Assembly: GCF_002160065.1 (NCBI RefSeq)
Contig: NZ_NFJW01000001.1
Coordinates: forward strand, 310,001 to 374,000
DNA length: 64,000 nt
Origin: Collinsella sp. An2
Lineage (GTDB): Bacteria; Actinomycetota; Coriobacteriia; Coriobacteriales; Coriobacteriaceae
Direction of reading: 5' to 3'
Shown here: positions 52,486 to 63,315 of the stretch, piece after piece
Numbering within the stretch: position 1 is the first letter of the stretch
How the letters are laid out: the number at the start of each line of letters is the position of its first letter
Notes under the pieces: model-generated
What the model was told of the DNA's origin: nothing
Seen by the model: the letters and a program-made list of their open reading frames with translations, nothing else
The model's database searches: none
Position numbers and translations under genes: made by a program

Positions 52486-53139
52486 ATGACCGATACCAAC
52501 CGCCCCAACGTCATCCTGGTTAACGCTGGTCCTCATGCGCACGGCTGCACGGACCGGGCGCTGCGAGAGGTCGCTGCCGCTCTTGAAGATAACGGTGTCG
52601 CCGCCGACATCTTCTGGGTAGGCACCAAGCCGCTCGCGAGCTGCATTGCCTGCAAGCGCTGCGATGAGCTTGGAAAATGCGTCTTCGACGATCGCGTGAA
52701 CGAGTTTACCGAGATCGTCCGGGACTACGACGGCATCGTGCTAGGGTCGCCCGTGCACTTCGGCGCCGCCACGGGTGCGGCGACGTCGTTCTTCGACCGC
52801 GCGTTCTACAGCCTGCGCCGGGCCGCGGGCGACGACGGGTTCCGCATGAAGGTGGGCGCCGCGGTGGCCAGCTGCCGTCGGGCGGGCAACACCGCGACGA
52901 TCGACCAGCTCAACCGGTACTTCCAGCTGCTGCAGATGCCCATCGCCACCTCGCGCTACTGGAACATCGTGCACGGCGCCACTGCCGAGGAGGTCGAGCG
53001 CGACGCCGAGGGGCTGCAGGCAATGCGCTTCCTTGGCGGCAACATGGCGTTCCTCGTCAAGGCCATTCGCGTGGCGCGCGAGGCTGGCATCGAGCTGCCC
53101 GCTCAGGAAGCAACTGCCTATACCAACTTCATCCGTTAG
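52486..53139 (+). CDS. NAD(P)H-dependent flavoprotein (iron-sulfur flavoprotein-like)
   Basis: A 217-residue flavodoxin-fold protein of the multimeric flavodoxin/NADPH-dependent FMN reductase group: VNAGPHAHGCTDRALREVAA (FMN loop), SCIACKRCDELGKCVFDD with closely spaced cysteines, and GSPVHFGAATGAATSFFDRA. The CIACKRC sequence resembles the compact cluster motif of iron-sulfur flavoproteins, but one more Cys would be needed; Cys53, 56, 59 and 65 would provide four. ATG 52486 follows AGGAGGAG. Divergent from AKR 51420-52271. Confidence 0.88.
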   Translation: MTDTNRPNVILVNAGPHAHGCTDRALREVAAALEDNGVAADIFWVGTKPLASCIACKRCDELGKCVFDDRVNEFTEIVRDYDGIVLGSPVHFGAATGAATSFFDRAFYSLRRAAGDDGFRMKVGAAVASCRRAGNTATIDQLNRYFQLLQMPIATSRYWNIVHGATAEEVERDAEGLQAMRFLGGNMAFLVKAIRVAREAGIELPAQEATAYTNFIR

Positions 53140-53206
53140 CGAGCGCCTACTGGTTTGTCAGGGCTCGGTGCTTCATCGCCCGAGCTTTTTTCGCAAGGAG
53201 GGCTTC

Positions 53207-53914
53207 ATGTCCGAAAGACCGTATGTCATCTGCCACGTCTTTGCCGGACTCAACGGGCATATTGATGGAGCATACATGTTTGACCCCGCCGCTGCATCAC
53301 CCCGCGCAGAGTATGCCCGGTTGCAGGGCTCGTTTGGTGCTGACGCCATCGCATATGGTGCGATGACCACAAAGGGGTTTGAGGGCGCAGACGTTCCAGA
53401 GGTTGATGCGACCGCCGATGTTCCCACGGGAGATTACGTGGCGCCGCATCGCGAAGATAGGTTCTATATTTCCATTGATCCTGCTGGTGAGATTGCGTGG
53501 CGGTCGGCAACGTATCGCCGGACGGGCCATGACGATGCGCACGTTATCGAGGTGCTTACCGCGTCTACGCCCCGTGGGTATCGTGCCTATTTGCGTGATC
53601 GTGGGACCTCGTACGTGCTTGCCGGCAAGGACACGCTTGACCTTCCGCTTGCGCTGGAAAAGCTGCGCTCGCTGTTTGGCATCGAGCGCTTGCTGGTATG
53701 CGGTGGTGGCAAGACGGATATGTCGTTTCTTGCCGCGGGTGTGCTCGACGAGCTGAGCCTTGTTCTTGCCCCGACGGTTTCGGGAGAGCCCGGAGTGGCT
53801 TCCGTCTTTGATGAGATGCCCGGCGCGGCAGTGCGCTCGCACGCGTTCGAGCTCAAACGCATGGAGCGCGTTGGGGGCAATGGACTGCATCTCGTCTATA
53901 AGGTGCTGCGATGA
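53207..53914 (+). CDS. RibD C-terminal/dihydrofolate reductase-fold reductase
   Basis: A 235-residue NADPH-dependent reductase of the RibD_C family: PYVICHVFAGLNGHIDGAYM, FGADAIAYGAMTTKGFEGAD, and the nucleotide site LFGIERLLVCGGGKTDMSFL followed by LDELSLVLAPTVSGEPG. Free-standing members reduce pterin- or flavin-like substrates. ATG 53207 has AAGGAGG upstream; the frame opens earlier at 53033 without support. Its stop overlaps the next gene (ATGA), so it is coupled to the lipoprotein hydrolases. Confidence 0.88.
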   Translation: MSERPYVICHVFAGLNGHIDGAYMFDPAAASPRAEYARLQGSFGADAIAYGAMTTKGFEGADVPEVDATADVPTGDYVAPHREDRFYISIDPAGEIAWRSATYRRTGHDDAHVIEVLTASTPRGYRAYLRDRGTSYVLAGKDTLDLPLALEKLRSLFGIERLLVCGGGKTDMSFLAAGVLDELSLVLAPTVSGEPGVASVFDEMPGAAVRSHAFELKRMERVGGNGLHLVYKVLR

Positions 53915-54927
53915 TGTCGCGTCGCACGTTCTTGGCCGCAATCCTTGGTGTTTCTGGGGTAGCGCTCGGCGGCTGCGCTGCGAACGGTCGGACGGGGCAT
54001 GGATTGGGTTCCCACTCCGAATCTGTATCCGAGCAGGTGCAGGTCTCGGGCTCGACTCTCATCTACGATGTTATCGACAATCCTCTGTTTGAGGACTGCG
54101 GCCGCCTGCTCTTTCCCACGACGCTCCACCCGCCGACGGAGGACATGACGCTCGACGACCTTCCCGCATGCCTGCCGTGGTACTCGGAGATCCATACGGG
54201 CACCACGGTCGATGTCGTCGGCTATCTGCTATCAGAGCGCGCGGCGGGACGGACGGTCTTCTACGACATCTACACGGATGCCGAGAAGACAGCCGACCCA
54301 TCGCTCGCCTACACGGGGCTCTTCCGCTTCGCTGCCGAGGGGGCGGGCGGCGCACCCGCGCCGTTTGCTGTGGTAAGCGCGGGCGGAGGCTTCGCCTACG
54401 TCGCGGCCATGCACGACTCCTTCCCGCACTGCCTGCACCTGTCCCACGCCGGCATCAACGGGTTCGCGGTCATCTACCGCCCGGATGCGCAGCTCGCCTG
54501 CGAGGACCTGGCTCGCGCCGTCTCCTTCATCTTCGAGCACGCCGACGAGCTCGGCGTGGACACGTCGGGCTATTCGCTGTGGGGCGGCTCGGCCGGTGCG
54601 CGCATGGCGGCATGGGTCGGCGGCTACGGCCCGGCTGCCTTTGGCGCGCCGGCGGCGACGCCCCGACCCGCGACGGTCATCATGCAGTACACCGGCATGA
54701 GCGAGCTGACGGGCACCGACCCCGCGACCTACGCCTGCGTGGGCGATCGCGACGGCATCGCCAGCTGGCGCACGATGCAGGACCGCATCGACGCGCTCGG
54801 CGCGACGGGCGTGCCCACGGAGTTTCATGTTTACGAAGGCCTGAGCCACGGGTTCGGCCTGGGTATCGATACCGTGGCAGAGGGCTGGATTGACGATGCC
54901 CGCGCGTTTTGGGAGGCACAGCGATGA
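53911..54927 (+). CDS. Secreted lipoprotein alpha/beta hydrolase 1
   Basis: A 338-residue exported hydrolase. The N-terminus has a twin-arginine start (MMSRRTFLAA) and a lipobox ending at Cys22 (VALGGC), so it is probably Tat-exported and lipidated. The body has VVSAGGGFAYV oxyanion-type glycine motif, nucleophile Ser227 in WGGSAGARM and C-terminal His in LSHGFGLG. It resembles BD-FAE/acetyl-esterase enzymes. It overlaps the reductase gene upstream and the paralogue downstream by 4 bp each; the three are translationally coupled. Confidence 0.9.
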   Translation: MMSRRTFLAAILGVSGVALGGCAANGRTGHGLGSHSESVSEQVQVSGSTLIYDVIDNPLFEDCGRLLFPTTLHPPTEDMTLDDLPACLPWYSEIHTGTTVDVVGYLLSERAAGRTVFYDIYTDAEKTADPSLAYTGLFRFAAEGAGGAPAPFAVVSAGGGFAYVAAMHDSFPHCLHLSHAGINGFAVIYRPDAQLACEDLARAVSFIFEHADELGVDTSGYSLWGGSAGARMAAWVGGYGPAAFGAPAATPRPATVIMQYTGMSELTGTDPATYACVGDRDGIASWRTMQDRIDALGATGVPTEFHVYEGLSHGFGLGIDTVAEGWIDDARAFWEAQR

Positions 54928-56003
54928 GGATGACGAGACGTACCTTCTTTGCGACGGCGGTCGGCGCAGCCTCCGCCCTGCTTGCCGGGTGCGACCTCGG
55001 CGCGCACGACGAGAGTCAACAAACTGACCGGGAGCGGGACTCGCTCGTTGGTGTTTCGACCGACGCCGCGCCCGACGATGTTTCCGATGATGACCTCGGA
55101 GGTGTCCGCGAGCTTGTTGACCTCGATGTTGACGAGGAGGGGCTTACGCGCCTGGACGACAGCCATGTGAGCCCCGATCCCTCCACCGTCGAGGGAACGG
55201 TGCTCGCGGCGGATGTGCGGCCGCTCGAGCGGCAGCGCTTCTTCCTCTGGGAGGAGGGGCGCGCTCCCGCGGTGACCGAGGAGGGAGCGGGCGGGAGCGA
55301 CCCAGACGGATTTCGTCCCACGATAACAAGCGTCCCCGTGCCCGCGGGTACTGTGGTCAAGGGAGCCGTGCTCCTGTGCGCCGGCGGGGCTTTTATCTTC
55401 CGCGGCGATAACGCCGACTGCTACCCCACGGTAGCGGAACTTTCCCGCCGCGGCTACCAGTGCTTTGTCGTGGACTACCGCCTGCGGCCGTATTCGCAGC
55501 AGGAGGGGGCGCTCGACCTGGCGCGCGCCGTGCGCTTCGTGCGCGCGCATGCGGATGAGTACGACCTGCCCAATGAGCGCTGCATCGCCGTCGGTGGCTA
55601 CTCGGCGGGCGGCATCCTGTGCGGCGAGGAACTGATCAACTGGCGGGGCGACGTGACCCCGTACGCGCTCGACCCCTCGTATGGGCCCGACGATCTCGAC
55701 CGGGTGTCGGCAGATGTCGCGGCAGATGCGATGATTTACTCCTTCTACGGGCGCCTCTCGGTCGCCTCGCTCGACGCCGACCTGCTGGCGGGCGCGGACC
55801 TGCCGCCGACGTTTTACTGCTACGGTACGCGCGACCCGTTCTACGACCAGTTCGAGGAGCAGGTCTGGCTCATGGCCGACTTGGGCTACACGGTCCATGC
55901 GCGCGTACTCGAGGGCTGGCCGCACGGCTTCGGCGCACTCGGTGACTGGATTCCCGAGTTCGACGATTTCATGCAGGATGCGTTTGCGCGCGCATCGTTA
56001 TAA
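54924..56003 (+). CDS. Secreted lipoprotein alpha/beta hydrolase 2
   Basis: A 359-residue paralogue of the preceding protein. MRMTRRTFFA starts a twin-arginine signal, and Cys23 closes the lipobox (ALLAGC). CAGGAFIFRGDNADCYPTVA is the oxyanion region, GGYSAGGILCGEEL holds the nucleophile, and EGWPHGFGAL the His. Between signal and domain is an acidic 70-residue stretch. ATG 54924 overlaps the previous stop (ATGA). Such surface esterases may release acyl groups from plant or host glycans; this is inference. Confidence 0.9.
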   Translation: MRMTRRTFFATAVGAASALLAGCDLGAHDESQQTDRERDSLVGVSTDAAPDDVSDDDLGGVRELVDLDVDEEGLTRLDDSHVSPDPSTVEGTVLAADVRPLERQRFFLWEEGRAPAVTEEGAGGSDPDGFRPTITSVPVPAGTVVKGAVLLCAGGAFIFRGDNADCYPTVAELSRRGYQCFVVDYRLRPYSQQEGALDLARAVRFVRAHADEYDLPNERCIAVGGYSAGGILCGEELINWRGDVTPYALDPSYGPDDLDRVSADVAADAMIYSFYGRLSVASLDADLLAGADLPPTFYCYGTRDPFYDQFEEQVWLMADLGYTVHARVLEGWPHGFGALGDWIPEFDDFMQDAFARASL

Positions 56004-56033
56004 CGCAAAGCTTATAACCAACTCACTCTTTGA

Positions 56034-57644
<1,611 letters not shown>

Positions 57645-57663
57645 GTATCGCATTCCCTCCCCT

Positions 57664-57696
57664 GGCGGGGTCCGTGCTTCCTTCGCGGGCCCCGCC
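57664..57696 (+). other. Intercistronic GC hairpin after EIIBC (locus 2)
   Basis: GGCGGGGTCC pairs with GGGCCCCGCC (10 bp, one T-G wobble) around a 13-nt loop, 19 bp after the EIIBC stop and 22 bp before GH1. No T-tract follows. It matches in position the hairpins after the other two PTS membrane genes. Confidence 0.7.
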
Positions 57697-57715
57697 CCGT
57701 TGCCAGAAAGGGTGA

Positions 57716-59161
<1,446 letters not shown>

Positions 59162-59171
59162 GAGGCAAGAA

Positions 59172-59705
59172 GTGGGACTGTTTGACAGATTCAAGAAGGC
59201 GACGGGGGCGGGCGGAAGCGCGAGGCCGGCCGCCGTGGACGCGCAGACGGGGGCGGGCGTCGTCTGCGCCCCGGTCGACGGGCGCGTGGTCCCCATGGCA
59301 GAGGTGCCCGACTCGGTCTTCGCGGGCGAGGTGATGGGCCCGGGATGCGGTATCTGGCCGACGGGGGAGACGGCGTACGCTCCCGTATCGGGGACCGTGA
59401 GCGTCACGATGGGCCATGCGGTCGGAATCACGTCGGATGACGGCGTCGAGCTCATCGTCCATGTGGGTATCGACACGGTGGAGATGGACGGCAGGGGGTT
59501 CACCGCCTATGTCGAGAAGGGCGATCACGTCGAGGCGGGCCAGCCCATCCTGGGCTTCTCGCGCCATGCGATCGCGGACGCCGGTTACCGGGATATCGTG
59601 GTAACGGCGGTGACCAACGGCGGGAGCTTCTCGTCCGTGGAGCTTTCCGCGGACTCCGGGTCGCAGGTCGCCGCCGGAGCCGCGGTCCTTCGTCTCGTGC
59701 GGTAG
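59172..59705 (+). CDS. PTS glucose-family EIIA domain protein (locus 2)
   Basis: A 177-residue phosphocarrier starting MGLFDRFKKATGAGG, like the locus 1 EIIA. Active histidines are His82 (MGHAVGIT) and His97 (VHVGIDTVEM). GTG 59172 is the start because GGAGG (59161-59165) overlaps the GH1 stop, which gives close coupling. The two EIIA proteins share the motif layout, so cross-talk between loci 1 and 2 is possible. Confidence 0.93.
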   Translation: MGLFDRFKKATGAGGSARPAAVDAQTGAGVVCAPVDGRVVPMAEVPDSVFAGEVMGPGCGIWPTGETAYAPVSGTVSVTMGHAVGITSDDGVELIVHVGIDTVEMDGRGFTAYVEKGDHVEAGQPILGFSRHAIADAGYRDIVVTAVTNGGSFSSVELSADSGSQVAAGAAVLRLVR

Positions 59706-59777
59706 CCCGGCGTGCCCCGGCGGGGCCGAGGGGCTGCGCCAGGCGGGTGGGCTATCTATCCGTTAGGTGCCCGCTTG

Positions 59778-59833
59778 GCGCATACCGGCATGCAGAGCGC
59801 GCATACCGGAGGGATCGGACGGCCCCTTATACT
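59778..59833 (+). promoter_or_regulatory. Direct repeats and -10 upstream of the SDR transcript
   Basis: GCGCATACCGG occurs at 59778-59788 and 59799-59809, 21 bp apart (two helical turns), followed by TATACT at about 59828. This looks like a two-site operator with a promoter. It lies in the 356-bp gap after EIIA locus 2, which otherwise holds GC hairpins (GCGGCC / GGCCGC, 59850-59869) and a short peptide frame. Confidence 0.45.
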
Positions 59834-59902
59834 GGTAGACGAAACGGGGGCGGCCTTTTTGGCGGCCGCGTCCCCTCGCGCTCGCTCTACGGGAGGATGC
59901 AG

Positions 59903-59953
59903 ATGACGAGTCAGCACGGACGCTTCATACGGGAGGATTTCGGTCACACGTAA
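59903..59953 (+). CDS. Possible 16-residue leader peptide (MTSQHGRFIREDFGHT)
   Basis: A short frame with a good ribosome site (GGGAGGA 5 nt upstream) between the promoter-like region and the SDR gene. No Cys-, Trp- or His-run suggests amino-acid attenuation. It may be a leader peptide or chance. Confidence 0.3.
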   Translation: MTSQHGRFIREDFGHT

Positions 59954-60061
59954 TCCCGCCTTTGCATGGATGAGGACAATGGAAGGGCACGCAGGCATAT
60001 GGGCGCGCAGGCCGCGGGCACAGATCGCGTGCGACGGGCACGCATGCAAGGGAGCGATAAC

Positions 60062-60802
60062 ATGCAGAACGTAGACGGCAAGGTCGTAATCATCACCGGC
60101 GCGAGCTCGGGCATCGGCGCAGAGACCGCGCGCGTGCTCGCGGCGAACGGCGCCAAGGTTGTGCTGTCCGCCCGGCGCGAGGAGCGCCTGAAGGCGCTTG
60201 CCGGGGAGCTGGGGAGCGATCACGCGGCGTATCTTGCCTCCGACGTGACCGCGCTTAAGGACATGCAGGCGGTCGCGGCGCTCGCACAGGAGCGCTTTGG
60301 CAAGGTCGACGCGCTCTTCGCCAACGCGGGCATCATGCCGGGCGGCAACATGAGCGAGCTCGACGTGACCGGTTGGATGAACATGGTCGACATCAACATT
60401 AAGGGCGTGCTCAACGCCATGGCGGCGGTGCTGCCGGTCTTTCTCGAGCAGAGGCGCGGACATATCGTCGTGACGTCCTCGTGCGCGGGGACCCGCTCGG
60501 TGCCGGGCAACGCCGTGTACTGTGGCACGAAGCACTTCGTCCGCGCGATGCTCGATTCGTTTCGCCAGGAGGCGGTGGCCGAGCAGTCCGGCATCCGCAC
60601 CACGACGATCTATCCCGGGGCCATCAAGACGGAGCTGCTGAACACCGTCGCCCCGTCCGAGACCAAGACGATGGTCGAGCAGTTCTACGAGAACGTCGGG
60701 CTCGAACCGGATGCGATCGCCAACGCGGTGCTCTACGTCCTCTCGCAGCCGGACAACGTGGACGTGTGCGACCTGGTGGTGCGCCCGAGCATGGAGGCGT
60801 AG
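60062..60802 (+). CDS. Short-chain dehydrogenase/reductase (YdfG/serine dehydrogenase-like)
   Basis: A 246-residue classical SDR. VIITGASSGIGAETARVLAA is the cofactor site (TGxxxGIG) with SARREERL suggesting NADP, then ALFANAGIMPGGNMSELDVT (NAG), catalytic Ser in VTSSCAGT and YCGTKHFVRAM (Tyr-x3-Lys). PGAIKTELLNTVAPSETK closes the active site. ATG 60062 follows GGGAG. MITE-like element B lies 10 bp after the stop. Substrate unknown. Confidence 0.93.
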   Translation: MQNVDGKVVIITGASSGIGAETARVLAANGAKVVLSARREERLKALAGELGSDHAAYLASDVTALKDMQAVAALAQERFGKVDALFANAGIMPGGNMSELDVTGWMNMVDINIKGVLNAMAAVLPVFLEQRRGHIVVTSSCAGTRSVPGNAVYCGTKHFVRAMLDSFRQEAVAEQSGIRTTTIYPGAIKTELLNTVAPSETKTMVEQFYENVGLEPDAIANAVLYVLSQPDNVDVCDLVVRPSMEA

Positions 60803-60811
60803 AGGTTCACC

Positions 60812-60972
60812 TGGAGAAAGACCGGTCGAATCATTCCGAGCCCGGTACCGACGTGCTGGGCTCTTGTTGCCTGAGGGCGCATCGGCGCAGCGCCGCCGCC
60901 CCTTCTCGCCTTCCGCTGCATCCACCCCGCCGCTGCGTCCCCGGGCGCGGAAGCCGATAATCAGCGTTTCCC
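60812..60972 (+). mobile_element. MITE-like element B, about 160 bp
   Basis: Diverged copy of 39693-39852: CATTCCG...CCCG near the left, GGCGCAGC...CTTCTCGCCTTC in the middle, CCGGGCGCGGAAGC and GCGTTTCCC at the right end. The left terminal repeat is decayed (GGAGAAAGACCGGTCGAAT). Like copy A it sits just after a stop codon. Confidence 0.65.
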
Positions 60973-61080
60973 TCAGCGAGCGGCGTTCCCCTTGACGTCT
61001 GGTTTGCCCGGCCGGACGGGTCCGGGCGCAACGGTGCTCCCCGTTGACGATCGCGAGAAGCCTGCGCTGCGCCATTGCGG

Positions 61081-61755
61081 CTATGCGTGAGCCCTGCTCT
61101 TGCGGCCGACGGCTTGCGCCGCGCGCATGGCCAGCGAGCCGAGCAACGCGAACAGCGCCATCACGGCGGCGTGTTCAAACAGGTAGATGGGAAGTGGCAC
61201 AGTGGCGGGCAGCACGAAGGGCATGCGGAGCAGTATGTAGTCCAGAATGTGCAGCGCCGTAAATTCGTAGATGCCGCCGCAGGCGAGCAGCATCCATAGT
61301 ATCGACGAGGGCGCTACGCGCGAGCGGGCGCCCTTCTTCCTTTTGAGCGGGAACGGCATGTGAAACCCTGCGTGAAATGGCATGATGAGCAAGGCGAGGT
61401 ACGAGACGCTCAGGTGCGCAGCACGGGCAACGGAGTCCAAGCCGCGCGAAACGGGCAAGATGCCCGAGAGCACCAGACCGCTTAAGCCAAGGATGATCAT
61501 CAATGCTGCCGATGCGCATGCGCCGGCAGCAAGAAGGAACCGCGTCGGGTTCATGCGCCCGCGCCCCAGTGCCCGCGCCCCCTTGGCATTGAGAGCAAGG
61601 TGCGCAATCGCGCATGCCACCATGGCGAGTCCAAGCAGCGCGTGCAGGTCGTCGGGGAGCAGCTGATAGCACATTTGCAGCGCAAGAAGTGCGGCAAGCG
61701 TCTGATCGAGCGCCCGCCGCACCATGCGTCGCCGGGTTGTTTGATTCTTGGTCAC
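61081..61755 (-). CDS. DUF4405-type integral membrane protein
   Basis: A 224-residue membrane protein with about six segments; histidines in HALLGLAMVACAIAHLALN and AAHLSVSYLALLIMPFHAGFH resemble the heme-binding arrangement of cytochrome b561/DUF4405 proteins. It may bind heme and move electrons across the membrane. The GTG start at 61755 overlaps the hydrolase stop (GTGA), typical of coupling; a GTG at 61767 is also open. It is last in the operon flavodoxin-hydrolase-membrane protein. Confidence 0.75.
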   Translation of the reverse strand: MTKNQTTRRRMVRRALDQTLAALLALQMCYQLLPDDLHALLGLAMVACAIAHLALNAKGARALGRGRMNPTRFLLAAGACASAALMIILGLSGLVLSGILPVSRGLDSVARAAHLSVSYLALLIMPFHAGFHMPFPLKRKKGARSRVAPSSILWMLLACGGIYEFTALHILDYILLRMPFVLPATVPLPIYLFEHAAVMALFALLGSLAMRAAQAVGRKSRAHA

Positions 61756-62495
61756 GTGAAGAGCCACCCCATGATTTCCTCGTCATGCGCGAACAGGTAT
61801 CCGCCCGCCCCGTGCTGGCCGGCGTCTTCGCTGAAGCCGTGCTCGACAAAGTAGCTCGTCGGCTTCACGTCGAGTGTTACGAGCTCGTCGATGCGGCTCT
61901 CGCTGAGCCCGCGGGTTCGATAGGCTTCTCTCATCTGTTCGGCCGCCTCGCGCGCCGGCTCGGGGCCGTAATATTCGTCGTGCTCGCCGATGGCCATATA
62001 CACCGGGACCTCGGCCGCTGCGAGTACAGCGATGTCACCGTCCCAGCGCGATATGGTGTGGAGCGCGCGGCGGTAGAGGTCGGGCCGCATGCCCAGCACG
62101 AGCGAGATGGTCTCCCCGCCGCCCGAACAGCCGGAGAGATAGACGTGCGACCGGTCGATGCGATAGGCGGTAAGCGCCCATTCGGTGAGCGCGATAACAT
62201 CGGCGGCGGACTGCTCGCCCCAATCATCGAGCTGCGGGGACAGTACGATCATGTCCGGGACGTAGCCGTTGGCCACGAACGGGTAGTCCTCCTGGAGGTT
62301 CGCGCCCACGCCCTGGAAGTAGAGACCCTCCCAGCCGGGACAGGAGACGTAGAGGGCGAACGCCGTCCGTCCGTCGTAGGTATTGGGAACGTGGGAGGAG
62401 AAGTGGAGGGTCCGCCCGTCGGGAGTCGTCAGCGCGTTGTCCACCACGAATCCGCGGTCAACCTGCGATCCCGCGGTCAGCGTGTAGCCCGCCAC
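61752..62495 (-). CDS. Alpha/beta hydrolase (prolyl oligopeptidase/PHB-depolymerase-like)
   Basis: A 247-residue hydrolase: nucleophile in LSGCSGGGETIS (GCSGG), GEHDEYYG with Asp/His region, and LDVKPTSYFVEHGFSEDAGQ. No signal peptide. The GTG start at 62495 has weak ribosome support. It is in the same reading frame as the upstream flavodoxin, separated from its TGA stop by seven codons, so it may be the second half of a fusion in relatives. Its stop overlaps the DUF4405 start. Substrate unknown. Confidence 0.7.
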   Translation of the reverse strand: MAGYTLTAGSQVDRGFVVDNALTTPDGRTLHFSSHVPNTYDGRTAFALYVSCPGWEGLYFQGVGANLQEDYPFVANGYVPDMIVLSPQLDDWGEQSAADVIALTEWALTAYRIDRSHVYLSGCSGGGETISLVLGMRPDLYRRALHTISRWDGDIAVLAAAEVPVYMAIGEHDEYYGPEPAREAAEQMREAYRTRGLSESRIDELVTLDVKPTSYFVEHGFSEDAGQHGAGGYLFAHDEEIMGWLFT

Positions 62496-62513
62496 CGCAC
62501 GCGGCTCGTCAGT

Positions 62514-63173
62514 TCAAGACAGGCCTGCCGCCCAGCTGCGCACCTCGTCTTCGTCGGCGTTCTGCGAGAAGCGCCGGCCCTCCTGCCAGTCGCCGGAGCC
62601 CGCTGCCTCGGCAAGCAAATCGCCGCTTTGCCCCAAGCCAGAGCTCGCGGACGTGCAGAACGGGATAACCGTCTTGCCGTCCCAGTCGTTGCCCGTGATG
62701 AAGTTGTTGACGGGCCATGCGGCGATGCCCCACCAGATGGGGTAGCCTACGAGCACCGTATCGTAGCCGTCCCAGCCGTCGGGCGTGACCTGGGTGAGCT
62801 CCACGTCGCGCAGACTTTCATCCTCGTGCTCGCGCGTGACGCGGCTGCTGTCGTCGGTCCAGTTGAGGTCGTCGTCGGAGTAGGGCTCCGCGGGCATGAT
62901 TTCAAAGAGGTCAGTCCCCAATTCGTCGGCGATTACTTGCGCCACGGCCTCGGTGTGCCCCTGCGCCGAGTAGTAGGCAACCAGGACATTGCCATTCGCT
63001 GATGTGACAGATGAGGTGCCGCTGCTACTGGTAGTGGGTTGGCTGTTTCCTGCCTGCTGATCGTTCTCGGCTCCGCTTGGGTTGTTGTTGGCGTCACAGC
63101 CTGCCAACGCTCCCGCAAAAAGTGCCGCCCCTGCAAGGAATCCTCGCCTGCTCATTACGCTGCTTTCACGCAT
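62514..63173 (-). CDS. Secreted lipoprotein flavodoxin
   Basis: A 219-residue exported flavodoxin. Arg9-Arg10 (MSRRGFLAGAALF) and lipobox Cys26 (GALAGC) indicate Tat export and lipidation; residues 27-60 are a Ser/Thr/Asn-rich linker. The domain has VLVAYYSAQGHTEAVAQVIA (FMN loop), VGYPIWWGIAAWPVNNFI and PFCTSASSGLGQSGDLL. It carries electrons outside the membrane. ATG 63173 follows GGAGGATCATC. Divergent from the LysR gene at 63316; may act with the following hydrolase and heme-type membrane protein. Confidence 0.92.
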   Translation of the reverse strand: MRESSVMSRRGFLAGAALFAGALAGCDANNNPSGAENDQQAGNSQPTTSSSGTSSVTSANGNVLVAYYSAQGHTEAVAQVIADELGTDLFEIMPAEPYSDDDLNWTDDSSRVTREHEDESLRDVELTQVTPDGWDGYDTVLVGYPIWWGIAAWPVNNFITGNDWDGKTVIPFCTSASSGLGQSGDLLAEAAGSGDWQEGRRFSQNADEDEVRSWAAGLS

Positions 63174-63315
63174 GATGATCCTCCTGTCATGTTGACTGTT
63201 TTTACAGGTATCCACGTTTCATGCTATGGACGACCGCAACGCAGGGGAAGTTTTCGTTGGAGTAGACGTTATAACTTTGGGGTACATACCGGCAGAGCGC
63301 ACGAGAGAGGAAGCC

